Positions 9,201-19,488 of a stretch of DNA of 64,000 nucleotides are shown piece after piece. The stretch is from Leptospira mtsangambouensis (GTDB taxonomy: Bacteria > Spirochaetota > Leptospiria > Leptospirales > Leptospiraceae), in assembly GCF_004770475.1 (NCBI RefSeq), contig NZ_RQHK01000017.1:434001-498000 (forward strand). The letters run 5' to 3'. The position numbers and the translations under genes are program-made. The number at the start of each line of letters is the position of its first letter. The first letter of the stretch is position 1. The notes under the pieces were generated by a model. The model searched no databases. It saw only the letters and a program-made list of their open reading frames with translations, and was not told the origin of the DNA.

Positions 9201-10124
9201 TTGCTTACCCCTCAAATCAATCTTTTTAAAAAATCCAATCCCATCCTAGCCCAAGTCATTGCCAACACACGTTTGACCCCCGAACCAGGAAAAGGAAAAC
9301 GACCGGCAAAGGAAGGAGATTCTGCCGTACACCGAATCACCATTGCCGTCGATCACAATACTTATCCCTATATGATTGGGCAAAGTGCAGGGATCATTCC
9401 GCCAGGAGTGGATCCAGAAAAACAAGCGAAAGGCTCGGCTGATCCTTCGTATACCATCCGTTTGTATTCCATCGCCTCACCATCGTTCAGTTTTGGACAG
9501 ACAAAGGACAATATTGAATTCGTTGTCAAAAGGGACAATGTGTACGATGAAAATGGAAATCTCCTCCACAAAGGAGTATGTTCCAATTACCTTTGTGATT
9601 TGAAACCAGGCGATACAGTGACAATGACTGGACCTGCAGGGAAAAAATTCTTACTTCCCCAAACTGACTTTTCTGGTGATATTTTCTTTTTTGCAACAGG
9701 AACGGGAATCAGTCCTTTTTTTGGAATGGTAGAAGAACTCCTCGTTCAGAAGTTAATTTCCTTCCAAGGAAATGTTTGGTTGGTTTACGGAGCACCTTAT
9801 TCTGACGAAATTGTACTTCGTGACTATTTTGAAGATATGGTAAAAAACCATCCTAACTTTCATTTTGTAACAGCAATTAGCCGGGAAGAGAAAAATTCTT
9901 TCGATGGTGGGAAAATGTACATCACTCACCGGGCAAAAGAAAACGCAGAAGCCATTAAAAATGCTGTCAATGGAAACGGTAAGTTTTATATTTGTGGCGG
10001 TCCGAAGGGAATGGAAAAAGGAGTGATACAAGAGATCATGTCAGCTTGCGCAACTGGTCTTTCGTATGATGAATTTAAAAAAGACCTGGAAGAAAAAGAA
10101 CAACTTTTTGTAGAGACGTACTAA
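9201..10124 (+). CDS. Ferredoxin-NADP(+) reductase, plastidic type
   Basis: A 307-residue protein that moves electrons between NADPH and ferredoxin or flavodoxin. The FAD-binding part holds RLYSIASPS and [10 protein letters not shown], and the NADP-binding part holds [19 protein letters not shown] and [10 protein letters not shown]. The C-terminal Tyr stacks on FAD in this family (ending FVETY). The frame is open upstream without ATG or GTG back to a stop at 9132, so TTG at 9201, with GAGGA just upstream, is the only plausible start; the opening [11 protein letters not shown] matches what I recall of the Leptospira interrogans enzyme, which is a few residues longer. It lies one base from the PC4-like gene. 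Confidence 0.92.
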   Translation: MLTPQINLFKKSNPILAQVIANTRLTPEPGKGKRPAKEGDSAVHRITIAVDHNTYPYMIGQSAGIIPPGVDPEKQAKGSADPSYTIRLYSIASPSFSFGQTKDNIEFVVKRDNVYDENGNLLHKGVCSNYLCDLKPGDTVTMTGPAGKKFLLPQTDFSGDIFFFATGTGISPFFGMVEELLVQKLISFQGNVWLVYGAPYSDEIVLRDYFEDMVKNHPNFHFVTAISREEKNSFDGGKMYITHRAKENAEAIKNAVNGNGKFYICGGPKGMEKGVIQEIMSACATGLSYDEFKKDLEEKEQLFVETY

Positions 10125-10125
10125 A

Positions 10126-10347
10126 ATGGCAAAAACAGGAATCATTCGAGACATTGACAAAGGACGGGGAGAAGTCATCCGCGTAGAAATCTCCGAATAC
10201 AAAGGCCAAACTTTTTTTAACATTCGAGTTTGGTATACAGATCCCAATGGAGAATTAAAACCTACTCAAAAAGGTATCGCCATTGCTCCGGCACTTGTTG
10301 GTGATTTGAAAGAGGCAATCGAAGAAGCAGAACGTTGGTTGGCATAA
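10126..10347 (+). CDS. PC4/p15-like single-stranded DNA-binding protein
   Basis: A 73-residue protein consisting of one domain of the transcriptional coactivator PC4/p15 family. It has four short beta strands ([23 protein letters not shown]... and QKGIAIAP) followed by a helix ([15 protein letters not shown]). Bacterial members bind single-stranded DNA as dimers and may act in transcription or repair. The ATG lies one base after the reductase stop, so they are likely cotranscribed. It ends one base before the end of the convergent VWA-STAS gene. Confidence 0.8.
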   Translation: MAKTGIIRDIDKGRGEVIRVEISEYKGQTFFNIRVWYTDPNGELKPTQKGIAIAPALVGDLKEAIEEAERWLA

Positions 10348-10348
10348 A

Positions 10349-12013
10349 CTAACTAGGTCTTTTATCGCCTTCATTTGCATAAATGATCCTCTGTAAAATT
10401 TCTTTAGCAGAGGAAAGACTTTCTGCGACACGGATGTGGTTGTACAACCGAGTGATTTCGAAAATCTTTTTTACCGAATCATGAATGTTGGCAACCACAA
10501 GTTCACCACCTCGCCTTCTGAGCCAACCCACAATCTGAATCACCATTCCAATGGCTGATGAGTCAATATGAGATGTATTGGCAAAATCAAAAACGACATA
10601 GCGAAACCCTTCTGACATTTTTTGCTCTAATAGAAGTTTGATTTCAGGGCATTTGTATAAATCAATATCACCAGTTGTACGATATTCAAAAATTTCATCA
10701 TGCAGGATGACATCCTTTAGATCCAATTTTTCTGGTCCCTTCATCATGATCTGTGAATTCATAAATAAATGTTTGTTTAAATCATCTGACTTGGTAGTGA
10801 TTTTTGTTTCCAAAATTTGAAGACGGCCAAGGACTGAACCAAGTGCATTGGGAGCAAAGTGTAAGTTATTTTTAATATCTTGAATGAGGCCAAATAACAA
10901 AGCTTTGGCGTCTTCTACATGGCCTCGTTTGATAAAATCGGTAATTTCTTTGATCCCTGTTGTTGCATTTGCGATCAATATCTCAACCAAAACATCTGGA
11001 TCTTGTTTGCCCTTGTTATTTCCTTTGGGAAACTGAAAGTTTTCTTTTACAGATTCTAAAGCATTTTGTTGTAACAAATTATAATAAGATACGGTTACTT
11101 CACAAAAAGGAGATTCGGTTTGGTTTACCCGATCATCAATTTCCAAACGTAACACTAAGTTACGAATATCATCAGCTCTCAGATCACCTATTTGGAGATT
11201 GATTTTTTGTCTTGATATAGTTTTGGAATCACCAAGAAACTCATCAAATTCTTCCATTATCTGGTGAGATGTTTCTGACAAAACTTGTTTCAATCGAACA
11301 CCAGGAGCCAGTTGTAATTCGACATCAATGGCTTGTGCATACAAAGCCCCTATATCTCCAAATTCATCAAAGAAAATATCAGAAGCTTTTTCTGGGTTGT
11401 CGATATAATGAAAATTTCCACCACCAGCTTTCGCAATTGCAACTAAGATCTCTTCATTAAAATCGTTTCCAACGCCTATGGTTGTGGTGGAGATTCCCAT
11501 AGCCAAATGGTCTTCTGCAATTTTTACCAATGCTTCTTTTTCTTTGATTCCAGAAGTGGGATTGCCATCAGTGAGTAATAACACTCGTTTGTAAGCATTT
11601 GGAATTTTTGATTGGGTTAGGCTTTTTAATGCAGACAACCACCCACCACTCAAGTTTGTAGAAGTAGCGACTTGGACGTTTCTAATTTTATCCGTAACAG
11701 AAACTTTTTCTGTTAGCTGAGTGACTGGTTGGATGATTTGTACATCTGCAGAATAGGCAATGATAGCAACAGCATCATGCCTTGTGAGCCAATTGACAAG
11801 AGCGCAAGAAGCATCAATAACTGCTTCCATTTTTTCTCCCTTCATGGACCAACTTTTATCAATGGTTAATCCAATGACCAAAGGTTTGCGTTCGTCAATC
11901 TTTGGATTGGCCGGAGTCCGAAACCTTAGTAAAAGATGGTTCTCTTGTACCTCTTTTTCGTGGATCAAAGGGAATTCCAATTTAGCATCTACAAACATGA
12001 CCATAAAAAGCAA
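10349..12013 (-). CDS. von Willebrand factor A domain fused to STAS domain
   Basis: A 554-residue protein. The N-terminal VWA domain has a complete metal-ion site: D52-x-S54-x-S56 in IDKSWSM, a Thr in ATSTNLSGG and the LLTDGNPTSG aspartate. A helical linker region follows. The last ~110 residues form a STAS domain like those of anti-sigma-factor antagonists (SpoIIAA type), with the conserved phospho-serine context HIDSSAIGM. No signal peptide is seen, so it is probably cytoplasmic. VWA modules mediate Mg-dependent protein contacts and STAS modules bind switch kinases, so a regulatory scaffold is plausible. The start could also be one of the Met codons at 12004 or 11998. Confidence 0.85.
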   Translation of the reverse strand: MLFMVMFVDAKLEFPLIHEKEVQENHLLLRFRTPANPKIDERKPLVIGLTIDKSWSMKGEKMEAVIDASCALVNWLTRHDAVAIIAYSADVQIIQPVTQLTEKVSVTDKIRNVQVATSTNLSGGWLSALKSLTQSKIPNAYKRVLLLTDGNPTSGIKEKEALVKIAEDHLAMGISTTTIGVGNDFNEEILVAIAKAGGGNFHYIDNPEKASDIFFDEFGDIGALYAQAIDVELQLAPGVRLKQVLSETSHQIMEEFDEFLGDSKTISRQKINLQIGDLRADDIRNLVLRLEIDDRVNQTESPFCEVTVSYYNLLQQNALESVKENFQFPKGNNKGKQDPDVLVEILIANATTGIKEITDFIKRGHVEDAKALLFGLIQDIKNNLHFAPNALGSVLGRLQILETKITTKSDDLNKHLFMNSQIMMKGPEKLDLKDVILHDEIFEYRTTGDIDLYKCPEIKLLLEQKMSEGFRYVVFDFANTSHIDSSAIGMVIQIVGWLRRRGGELVVANIHDSVKKIFEITRLYNHIRVAESLSSAKEILQRIIYANEGDKRPS

Positions 12014-12076
12014 ATTCTGAATAAATGTTTTCGCAAGAACAATTTACTTTATTCTGACATAGAAGGAATCATCACA

Positions 12077-12787
12077 ATGTTTGGAAAAATTCACGAAGTC
12101 TATTCTTCCATTTCTGGCGAAGGAATTTCACAAGGAATCCCTACAGTCTTCATTCGTTTTGCTGGATGCTCCTTACGTTGTGGCAAAACAGAATCAAGAA
12201 CGTTATGGTGTGACACAGCTTATGCATTGGGACCAAATCAAGGTTCAGAAAAAAGTTTAGATTCCATTTGGGCCGAGTTAGAAAATTTAGATCCCCATCA
12301 CGGATACCAAGTTTTGCTTACTGGTGGTGAACCCTTAGAAGGAAAAAATCGGGATCTTTCTCTCTCCATCGCAAACAAAATTTACCAATATAGAACCAAT
12401 GCTGGTTTGCCCTACCCTGCTTCCCGAGTGGAAACCAATGGAAGTGAACGAATCACAGAAGATCCTTTTTTTATTTTCACAATGGACTACAAACTTCCTG
12501 GATCGGGGATGGAAGACAGGATGGATGAGGAAAATTTCCAGATTCTAGAAAAGAGACATAATTCACTTGACGAAATCAAGTTCGTTGTGCGAGATAGAAT
12601 CGACTTTGAAAGAAGTATCGAAGTCATTCGCGAAAAAAAAATACACACAAATATATTGTATTCGCCCGTCCACGGTGAAGTGGATGCCAAAGAACTGGTC
12701 GAATGGATTAAAGTAGACAACCCACCTAAGTGTCGTTTGTCGCTTCAAATTCACAAAGTGCTTTGGGGAAATCAGAAAGGAGTTTGA
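12077..12787 (+). CDS. queE: 7-carboxy-7-deazaguanine synthase (QueE)
   Basis: A radical-SAM enzyme that makes 7-carboxy-7-deazaguanine on the route to queuosine. The ATG at 12077 gives [16 protein letters not shown], the family N-terminus; the frame is open further upstream but that part is not protein-like. Motifs visible: [24 protein letters not shown] and VETNGS. The cluster cysteines are C31, C35 and C45, so the second and third are nine residues apart instead of the usual two, an insertion known in some QueE proteins. folE (25.6 kb), which supplies the same pathway, is also in the window. The stop overlaps the helicase start (TGATG). Confidence 0.9.
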   Translation: MFGKIHEVYSSISGEGISQGIPTVFIRFAGCSLRCGKTESRTLWCDTAYALGPNQGSEKSLDSIWAELENLDPHHGYQVLLTGGEPLEGKNRDLSLSIANKIYQYRTNAGLPYPASRVETNGSERITEDPFFIFTMDYKLPGSGMEDRMDEENFQILEKRHNSLDEIKFVVRDRIDFERSIEVIREKKIHTNILYSPVHGEVDAKELVEWIKVDNPPKCRLSLQIHKVLWGNQKGV

Positions 12788-15630
12788 TGGAAGTCCCTAC
12801 TCAATTAAGTTTAGATTTTGAAACAACGGTTGAACCAAAACAAACAAACGAGTATGGGTTTCTCATCGACGAACCTGAGTTAGGTCTTGCAAAAGTAACA
12901 AAAGAATCTCCTACTTCTGTGGAACTATTCTTTGAATCCAAAGAAATTTTTCGAACAGTCAACAAATCAAACAAAAACTTACAGTTTTTAAACCAATACC
13001 CTGATTCTCTCCGTGTTTGGGAAGAATTTCCTAAAGCAATGGACTTAGCATTAGATGCAAGCCAACTCAAACTCACTTATAATTTTAATAAATTATCCTC
13101 TCTCTCTAATTCTAGAACTCGTTTGCTCCCTCATCAAATTGAATCTACCTTCATTGTAGCCAATAGTTTAAAACCAAGATTTGTTCTAGCGGATGAAGTG
13201 GGGCTTGGGAAAACGATTGAAGCGGGACTTGCAGTTAAAGAACTGATGTTTCGTCGTGGCCTCAAACGTGTGCTTGTGGTGGCACCGTCCCCTCTCCTTG
13301 TCCAATGGCAACAAGAGATGAAAAACAAATTCAATGAAGAGTTCGCCATTGTTCGCAGAAGAAATTTTGTTACCAATGGACCCGATCATTGGAGAAACTT
13401 TAACAAAATCATTACCTCCATCGATTTTATCAAAAATCCAAGGTATGCAGAAGAAATCCTAGGAACAAAATGGGACATTGTTGTTTTTGATGAGGCACAT
13501 AGGCTTCGTCGAGATTATTCCAAAATCACTCGCGGGTATTTGTTTGCTGAAAAAATTGCAAGAAAAACAGAATGCCTCCTCCTTCTCACAGCCACTCCAT
13601 TTCGCGGAAAATTAGAAGAACTATTTTATCTATTACACTTAGTGGACCCCAATATCCTTGGGCCTTACCATACATTCGTAAATGACTATGTGGTTGGTCA
13701 AAAAGGGGACTTAAAGGAAAAAATCTCCAAAGTTCTCCTCCGCCGTCGGAAAGTAGAAGTAGGTGGATTTACAAAACGTTTTGCAAAGACAGTTCGGATC
13801 GATCTCTCTCCCATTGAACGAGCGTTTTATGATGAGACCACTGAGTATGTAAAACGAGAATACAATATGGCCATGGGTACCAAAAATCGTGCCATTGGTT
13901 TTGTGATGGTTGTATTCCAAAAGTTATTGGACTCTTCTGTCATTGCCCTTCTTTCTGCCTTACAAAAAAGAAAGTTTATGTTGGAATCCAAATTCCATTA
14001 CATGAAAGAACATGAAACCACTTTAGATGATTGGGATTTAGATGAAACAGAAGGTGTCGAAGACTTCATCACCGAATTAGAAGATGAAGAAATGTCTAGT
14101 TTCCAAAGGATCAAACGAGAGTTATTCACTCTCAATCGCCTCATCCATTTGGGAAAACAAATCAAAGAAGATAAAAAAACTCAAAAACTAAAAGAAACTC
14201 TCTATCGGCTTAAAAAAGAAGGTCATAAAAAATTTATCATCTTCACACAATTTAGAACTACACAAGATCATTTACAATCAGTCCTAGAACCAGACTTCAA
14301 AGTTTCTCCATTCCACGGTTCTTTGAGTATGGATGAAAAAGAAGTCGCTATTCAAAAATTTAAAGAAGACTATGAGATCTTAATTTGTACAGAAGCTGGC
14401 GGGGAAGGTCGTAACCTACAATTTGCTAACATACTTTTTAACTATGACTTACCTTGGAGCCCACTCAAGATCGAACAACGAATTGGAAGGATCCATCGTT
14501 TTGGTCAAAAAGACAATGTTTATATCTTTAACTTTGCTTCTAAAGATACGGTTGCTGAAAGAATTTTAGAAGTACTGACAAACAAAATTCGTTTGTTTGA
14601 AGAATCCATTGGGGCTTCTGACGATCTTCTTGGTACGATTGAAGAGGAACTTGATTTTAACTCAAGCCTTATGAAATTCGTAACCGGGACAAAAACAAAA
14701 GAAGAATTAGAAACTGAATTTGACCTTCGCATCCAAGTCGCCCAAAAAGGATTTGAAAAACTCAACGCCCTTGTGACTCCAAAAGTTTTAGATTTTAATT
14801 TAAAAGATTATTACGACCATACATTAGAAGAAAGAGAATGGAATAACAGCCATCTCGAAGAAGTAGTCGCACAAGGTTCAAAATTTTTCCAATCTCACTT
14901 ACCAGGAACTCTAACTGCCGTTGGGAAAGGATCCTACGAATACAAAAACACCGAAGGAAAAATCAAAAAAGCTACTTTTGATTCCGATTTAGCACTCACC
15001 AATGATTCTCTCGAATTTATGGCATTTGGTCACCCCTTTGTCGAAAAAGTAACGGAATTACTCACACAAAGTGATGTTGGGCGTAAAAAGAAATACCTAC
15101 TCTCAAGTGCCTTAGGTCAAAAAATCCTTTTTGTTTTCCAAGTTGAATTTGATTTTTCTCTAAAACGAAAGGATCTCTTTTTCGTTGAATTTGATTTAAA
15201 GAAAAAAAGAACTTCAGTACTAACGGAAAAACCTACGGAATGGGCAGAAGCCAAAACATATGTTCCTGAAAAAGAATTAGCACTTTCAAAACTAGAAGAA
15301 GCATTTATTCATTGTTATCCAGTTGTAGAAACTGAAGCTGAAACTAAAAAAGAAATCCTTAGAAAGGAAACCTTATCTATTTTTCAAAAAGAAGAATACA
15401 AAGTAGAACTTTCTCATCAAAAAACCATCCGTCAGTTAGAAGAAAAATTGATGCGCCAAGAAGCAGCTTATAAATGGGACAATCGTCCTGAAAAGAAAGC
15501 AGTCCTTCATAAAACAATGAAAGAAATCCAACGAGCAAAAGACGAATACACTGTCGAAATTCGAAAAATCAAAAATGGTGCAAAAATTTTCCATAAAATT
15601 CGACTTTTCCAAACTTACATAAGCATTTAA
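12787..15630 (+). CDS. SNF2/RapA-type DEAH helicase
   Basis: A 947-residue SNF2-family ATPase. The ATG at 12787 follows AAAGGAG and overlaps the queE stop. Motifs in order: [14 protein letters not shown] (Walker A), [10 protein letters not shown] (Walker B), LLLTATPF, then in the second RecA lobe [13 protein letters not shown] and [11 protein letters not shown]. The last ~150 residues are strongly charged and coiled-coil-like. The layout resembles RapA/HepA-type proteins that recycle RNA polymerase or remodel nucleoprotein, but the C-terminal region is not one I can assign. Translation is coupled to queE, for which I see no functional reason. Confidence 0.9.
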   Translation: MEVPTQLSLDFETTVEPKQTNEYGFLIDEPELGLAKVTKESPTSVELFFESKEIFRTVNKSNKNLQFLNQYPDSLRVWEEFPKAMDLALDASQLKLTYNFNKLSSLSNSRTRLLPHQIESTFIVANSLKPRFVLADEVGLGKTIEAGLAVKELMFRRGLKRVLVVAPSPLLVQWQQEMKNKFNEEFAIVRRRNFVTNGPDHWRNFNKIITSIDFIKNPRYAEEILGTKWDIVVFDEAHRLRRDYSKITRGYLFAEKIARKTECLLLLTATPFRGKLEELFYLLHLVDPNILGPYHTFVNDYVVGQKGDLKEKISKVLLRRRKVEVGGFTKRFAKTVRIDLSPIERAFYDETTEYVKREYNMAMGTKNRAIGFVMVVFQKLLDSSVIALLSALQKRKFMLESKFHYMKEHETTLDDWDLDETEGVEDFITELEDEEMSSFQRIKRELFTLNRLIHLGKQIKEDKKTQKLKETLYRLKKEGHKKFIIFTQFRTTQDHLQSVLEPDFKVSPFHGSLSMDEKEVAIQKFKEDYEILICTEAGGEGRNLQFANILFNYDLPWSPLKIEQRIGRIHRFGQKDNVYIFNFASKDTVAERILEVLTNKIRLFEESIGASDDLLGTIEEELDFNSSLMKFVTGTKTKEELETEFDLRIQVAQKGFEKLNALVTPKVLDFNLKDYYDHTLEEREWNNSHLEEVVAQGSKFFQSHLPGTLTAVGKGSYEYKNTEGKIKKATFDSDLALTNDSLEFMAFGHPFVEKVTELLTQSDVGRKKKYLLSSALGQKILFVFQVEFDFSLKRKDLFFVEFDLKKKRTSVLTEKPTEWAEAKTYVPEKELALSKLEEAFIHCYPVVETEAETKKEILRKETLSIFQKEEYKVELSHQKTIRQLEEKLMRQEAAYKWDNRPEKKAVLHKTMKEIQRAKDEYTVEIRKIKNGAKIFHKIRLFQTYISI

Positions 15631-15669
15631 TTTCATTTACATAGAATTTCCAAAAGATAAAATTTGGGA

Positions 15670-16935
15670 ATGTCATTTCCCAAAATTCCCTTTTGGATCC
15701 AGATTCTCGTCTCTTTAATGTTAGGTTTATTTTTCGGAATCATTTTGAATCCGGAATCTGGGTTTGTATCTGCCCTTAGTTTAAAACCTTACCTACCGTG
15801 GATGAAACTACCTGGAGATATTTTTTTAAACCTATTACAAATGATTATGATTCCACTTGTAATTGTTTCAATTGCACTTGGAGTCTCTAGTTTAAGAAAC
15901 CTAAAAGATCTTTGGAATTTAGGAAGTAAAACCTTATTATATTTTATTTTTACAACAGTAGTTTCTGTAAGCATTGGAATTTCCCTCACCCTCGTTTTCA
16001 AACCAGGAAATCACATCCAGAACCAAACAATATCTTCAAACCAAAGTAGTCCTCCAACAAATTTGGATGCAAAACAAGAATCCATACCGGAGATCATTGC
16101 CAATATCGTACCAAAAAATTTAGTAAACGTTTGGTCCAAACAACAAATGTTATCTGTTGTTTTTTTCGGAATGATTTTAGGAATTTTTTTTCTGACTTCC
16201 CGTGACTCTGGAGCAGCCTTAAAAGCATTTTGTCATTCTCTTGAAAGTTTTTGTCTTTGGGTGGTTAAAGTGACAATGAACTTAGCACCCTTAGCTGTTT
16301 TGGGACTTATGAGTTATGCCATGGTCCAAATTGGTTTTTCACTTGTGACAGGCTTAGTTTCTTATATAGGAACCGTTCTCCTCGGACTTCTTTGTGTTTT
16401 ATTTTTTTATGGGATCTTGGTGTTTCTTTTTACGAGGAAAAATCCGTTACGTTTTCTGAACCAAGTTCGTGAAATCCCCTTACTTGGTTTTTCTACTTCT
16501 AGTTCCAGCTCCGTCCTTCCTTATTCCTTAAAGGTGGCAAAAGAAAAATTAAAATTAAAAGAAACAGTCGCTGACTTTGTTCTACCCCTCGGTGCTACGA
16601 TTAATATGGATGGAACTGCTTTGTACCAAGCCGTAGCCACAGTATTCCTCAGCCAAGTATATCAAGTTGATTTGACTGGTTTAGACTTATTTTTGTTAGT
16701 TGGTACAGTAACAGCAGCTTCAATTGGAACAGCCGCTACACCGGGAGTTGGACTTGTTATCCTCGCATCCATACTTTATACCTTCCAAATCCCGATCGAA
16801 GGGATCACTATTCTTTTTGGAGTTGACCGGTTTTTAGATATGTGTAGAACTTCAGTAAATCTGACCGGCGATCTATCTTGCGCATTTATCATGGACCATA
16901 TCTGGAAGGAAACAAAACCAAATGAAAAAACTTAA
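15670..16935 (+). CDS. Dicarboxylate/amino acid:cation symporter (DAACS family)
   Basis: A 421-residue inner-membrane transporter related to GltP/DctA. Visible family signatures are the Ser-rich hairpin 1 (STSSSSSVLPYSLK), the NMDGTALYQ motif of TM7, the hairpin 2 AASIGTAATPGVG and DRFLDMCRTSVNLTGD of TM8, which carries the residues for aspartate/dicarboxylate binding. About eight membrane spans are present. ATG at 15670 is preferred over TTG at 15664. Substrate is probably glutamate, aspartate or a C4-dicarboxylate. The 3' end overlaps the SGNH hydrolase gene by 14 bases. Confidence 0.93.
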   Translation: MSFPKIPFWIQILVSLMLGLFFGIILNPESGFVSALSLKPYLPWMKLPGDIFLNLLQMIMIPLVIVSIALGVSSLRNLKDLWNLGSKTLLYFIFTTVVSVSIGISLTLVFKPGNHIQNQTISSNQSSPPTNLDAKQESIPEIIANIVPKNLVNVWSKQQMLSVVFFGMILGIFFLTSRDSGAALKAFCHSLESFCLWVVKVTMNLAPLAVLGLMSYAMVQIGFSLVTGLVSYIGTVLLGLLCVLFFYGILVFLFTRKNPLRFLNQVREIPLLGFSTSSSSSVLPYSLKVAKEKLKLKETVADFVLPLGATINMDGTALYQAVATVFLSQVYQVDLTGLDLFLLVGTVTAASIGTAATPGVGLVILASILYTFQIPIEGITILFGVDRFLDMCRTSVNLTGDLSCAFIMDHIWKETKPNEKT

Positions 16936-17773
16936 ATACACACTTTTGTTAGGAATGTCCGCATTCCTCATTCATTGTGATACAAAAAAGGATTACTTCG
17001 AAGATATCGGTGCAAATCTTTTATGTACTACATATGCCATTTGCAATGGAGAAACTCCTGCAAAAACGGGAATCATTGGTGATAGTTGGACAGACATTCT
17101 TCTCGGATTCCCAATGGTGGAAACTCTTAGACCACAATTGGAAAATCGATACCATTATAAATTTGCAGGTGCCACCTTGGGTGGAAAAACCTTACAAGGT
17201 GTCGTTAGCCAAGGACTTCAATTTCAGGTCATTGATCAAGGTGGGGCTGATATGAAAGTAGTCCTTCTTTCTTTGGGTGGAAATGATATTCAAGCAAACC
17301 TTTCTGAATATATTGGAAAGATCGACACAGTACAAGCACAACGTTTTGCAACAATCAAAGCAAATCTCAAACAGTTAATCATTACTGGAAATGCTTATAA
17401 AATTGCTCGATTTGGTGGAGCGCCAATAAAATGGATCATTCATGGTTACGATTATCCCAACCCATATATGCCACCTGTGATTGCTGGTTCGGAAGAAGGT
17501 TGTAAATCAAAGTTTGATAAAATTGGATTAAATGTTCCTGATGCTGCCGTCTTTACTTCAACCCAGGTGGATGCGTTCAACAATCTTCTAGTGGAAATAA
17601 CTCGCGAGGAACCTTCATTAATCTATGTAGATTTGCGAAGTACGTTGGGAGGAAGACCAAACTCTCGTGCAGAACTAATGTTGGATTGCATCCATGCAAA
17701 TAACTTAGGTTATACGCTACTTGCTGATAAGCTGGCAAGAATTATCTACCCAATCACTAATGTAGGATTGTAA
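16922..17773 (+). CDS. SGNH/GDSL-type hydrolase lipoprotein
   Basis: A 283-residue protein with a lipoprotein signal (MKKLKYTLLLGMSAFLIHC). The catalytic blocks of SGNH esterases are present: IIGDSWTD (Ser), the Gly in LGGKT, LGGNDIQ (Asn) and the C-terminal DCIHANNLGY (Asp and His). The natural substrate is unknown; such enzymes hydrolyse lipids, esters or acetylated sugars at the cell surface. It overlaps the symporter gene and is followed after one base by an outer-membrane protein gene, so it sits in a run of envelope genes. Confidence 0.88.
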   Translation: MKKLKYTLLLGMSAFLIHCDTKKDYFEDIGANLLCTTYAICNGETPAKTGIIGDSWTDILLGFPMVETLRPQLENRYHYKFAGATLGGKTLQGVVSQGLQFQVIDQGGADMKVVLLSLGGNDIQANLSEYIGKIDTVQAQRFATIKANLKQLIITGNAYKIARFGGAPIKWIIHGYDYPNPYMPPVIAGSEEGCKSKFDKIGLNVPDAAVFTSTQVDAFNNLLVEITREEPSLIYVDLRSTLGGRPNSRAELMLDCIHANNLGYTLLADKLARIIYPITNVGL

Positions 17774-17774
17774 T

Positions 17775-18587
17775 ATGAAAAATAAAATCATCACTCTCTT
17801 TTTTCTTTTTGTAACTTCATCATTGTTTTCACAACCAGCAAACAGTGGATTTGCGCACCCACTTCAAATTGAACCTGTTGCTGTTTATACAAAACTCAGA
17901 GGAAATCTCAGTTATTGGGACAAAGACTTCAATCAAGTCAAAGAAATTAACAAAAACCTAAACATCGAAGGGGAGTATAAATTCACAGAATCCTTTTCAG
18001 TGGTTACCTCAATCGGTAGAAACCAATATTCGCAAACTGACACTGCAAAGGAAATCACTTGGGATCGTTGGAACGCTGGAATCAAATATGGTAAAATATT
18101 TGAAAACGGTTCTTCCCAATTTTTGATTGGAGCGGGATTGAGACTATATGATAAAAAAAGAAATACCGAATTTAGAGAAAGAGAAAATCCAGATTTCTAT
18201 TTAATCCGACCAAACTTTGGATTGGGTTATAAATATGGCATTTTTCAAATTATGTCAGAGTTTCGTTTTCAAACAGAAACAAATAGACATGGAAAAGAAT
18301 CTAGTTTGGAAGAATTCAAACGTTATTACCAAGTTGGAATTGCGCCATCTTTTGCCATTGCAGACTCGGTGCGAATTTTTACGGAACTTGAATATAGAGA
18401 ACCTTTGGACAAAATCGCTGATAAAAACCTAAGATACTTTAATCTTTATCCAGGGATCTCAATGAATACAGAAAGTTTTGGAACTTTTAGTTTTTCGGTT
18501 TTATTGGGTGTTCTTCCAAAAGCAGACAATGCTATGGATCGGGGAATTCGTTTTTCCTATTTCTACTTCTTCGATACAAGCCAGTAG
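17775..18587 (+). CDS. Outer-membrane beta-barrel-like protein, unknown
   Basis: A 270-residue protein with a signal peptide ending near LFSQP. The rest alternates polar and aromatic residues in short strands (GNLSYWDKDF, RNQYSQTD, FLIGAGLRLYD, LGYKYGIFQIMSEFRFQTE) and ends in YFYFFDTSQ, consistent with a small barrel. No named family recognised. It begins one base after the SGNH gene stop and ends one base before the TRL-like gene, so all are likely one transcript. Confidence 0.75.
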   Translation: MKNKIITLFFLFVTSSLFSQPANSGFAHPLQIEPVAVYTKLRGNLSYWDKDFNQVKEINKNLNIEGEYKFTESFSVVTSIGRNQYSQTDTAKEITWDRWNAGIKYGKIFENGSSQFLIGAGLRLYDKKRNTEFRERENPDFYLIRPNFGLGYKYGIFQIMSEFRFQTETNRHGKESSLEEFKRYYQVGIAPSFAIADSVRIFTELEYREPLDKIADKNLRYFNLYPGISMNTESFGTFSFSVLLGVLPKADNAMDRGIRFSYFYFFDTSQ

Positions 18588-18588
18588 T

Positions 18589-18906
18589 ATGAAACGTTTT
18601 TTGTTTTTCCCAATGGTTTTCCTCATACTGCAATGTTTGAGTATTCAAATTGGAAATCCTTCGATGACTTTATTCAAAAACAAAGGCCAAGAAGGATGGT
18701 ACTCTACGGGAAAAGTACCATCACCAACCGATACGTTTGTTGAATCCTGTACAACAAATTACTTCGGTTTGGTGAGCATTGGAAATGCAAGTTTGGATTA
18801 TATCCCTCGTCAATCGCGCCCAAAAGAAATCCATAGTTTAGATCATTATTATAAAAATCAGTATTTCTTTTTCCAAGAACTTTGTTTGCACATCGTAGGC
18901 CGATGA
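18589..18906 (+). CDS. TRL-like family exported protein (first of two)
   Basis: The start at 18589 lies one base after the barrel-protein stop and gives a lipoprotein-type signal (MKRFLFFPMVFLILQC). The segment GWYSTG, then CTTNYFGLVSIGNASLDYI, then EIHSLDHYYKNQYFFFQELCLHIVG matches the layout of the TRL-like family (Cys, YLGLVALGDAS-like block, then an aromatic strand ending in a Cys and Gly). Function is unknown. The protein resembles the downstream product at 19084-19467, so they look like diverged paralogues separated by a small coiled-coil gene. Confidence 0.7.
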   Translation: MKRFLFFPMVFLILQCLSIQIGNPSMTLFKNKGQEGWYSTGKVPSPTDTFVESCTTNYFGLVSIGNASLDYIPRQSRPKEIHSLDHYYKNQYFFFQELCLHIVGR

Positions 18907-19148
18907 AACAGAATATTGACTCACTCAATGAATTCGCAAAAAAAATAAAAAGCGGATTAATCTACGAAGAAATAGAAACCAAATTAAAAGAATTCCATTC
19001 CAAAAAGAACAATGCTACCAATAAGTCATTGGATGCCCTTACAGATAAGATTCGAAAGAAAGAAGAACAAATTGAAAAACTATATGATGATATCATCCTC
19101 TTACAAAACAAACTCTCAAAAATTCTGGACCAAGAACTTAAAAAATAA
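18903..19148 (+). CDS. Small coiled-coil protein between two TRL-like genes
   Basis: The ATG at 18903 overlaps the previous stop (ATGA) and gives an 81-residue, highly charged protein with no signal. Heptad-like spacing is evident in LDALTDKIRKKEEQIEKLYDDIILLQNKLSKILDQEL, suggesting a coiled-coil dimer. No known family. It is sandwiched between two exported paralogues, so translational coupling is clear but its role is not. Confidence 0.65.
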   Translation: MKQNIDSLNEFAKKIKSGLIYEEIETKLKEFHSKKNNATNKSLDALTDKIRKKEEQIEKLYDDIILLQNKLSKILDQELKK

Positions 19149-19467
19149 ATCCACCGAAGAAAGGATCTTTGTTCTGATCCTCATCCTATGTTCTTTTTTT
19201 TCACTCACCTGCGCAAGTTCAGGATTTGGAACCCAAGGCCTCTTATATGAAGACCAAAGGATCGGGATGATGGAGACCGGCCTCTCCGGATCAAAAGAAG
19301 GAATCGCTTGTGCAAAATCCTACCTCGGGCTTCTGGCTCTCGGTGATGCGTCTGTTGAAACCTCCCAAAAGAATGGAAATATGAGAGAAATTACGTCTAT
19401 TGAGCTAGAAAGTTATAATTTCTTGGGGATTTACGCAAAACTATGCACAATAACCAAGGGAAATTAG
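19084..19467 (+). CDS. TRL-like family lipoprotein (second of two), start uncertain
   Basis: The mature part is clear: after the lipobox (LCSFFSLTC) come GFGTQGLLYEDQ, GSKEGIACAKSYLGLLALGDASVE and ITSIELESYNFLGIYAKLCTI, a typical TRL-like layout. The start is not clear: no ATG, GTG or TTG stands directly before the hydrophobic signal, so initiation may be at ATG 19084 (used here), ATG 19012, or a rare CTG at about 19176. The upstream part overlaps the coiled-coil gene in another frame. Probably an outer-membrane or periplasm-facing lipoprotein of unknown function. Confidence 0.6.
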   Translation: MMISSSYKTNSQKFWTKNLKNKSTEERIFVLILILCSFFSLTCASSGFGTQGLLYEDQRIGMMETGLSGSKEGIACAKSYLGLLALGDASVETSQKNGNMREITSIELESYNFLGIYAKLCTITKGN

Positions 19468-19488
19468 TCGAAACTAAATCTAGAACCA

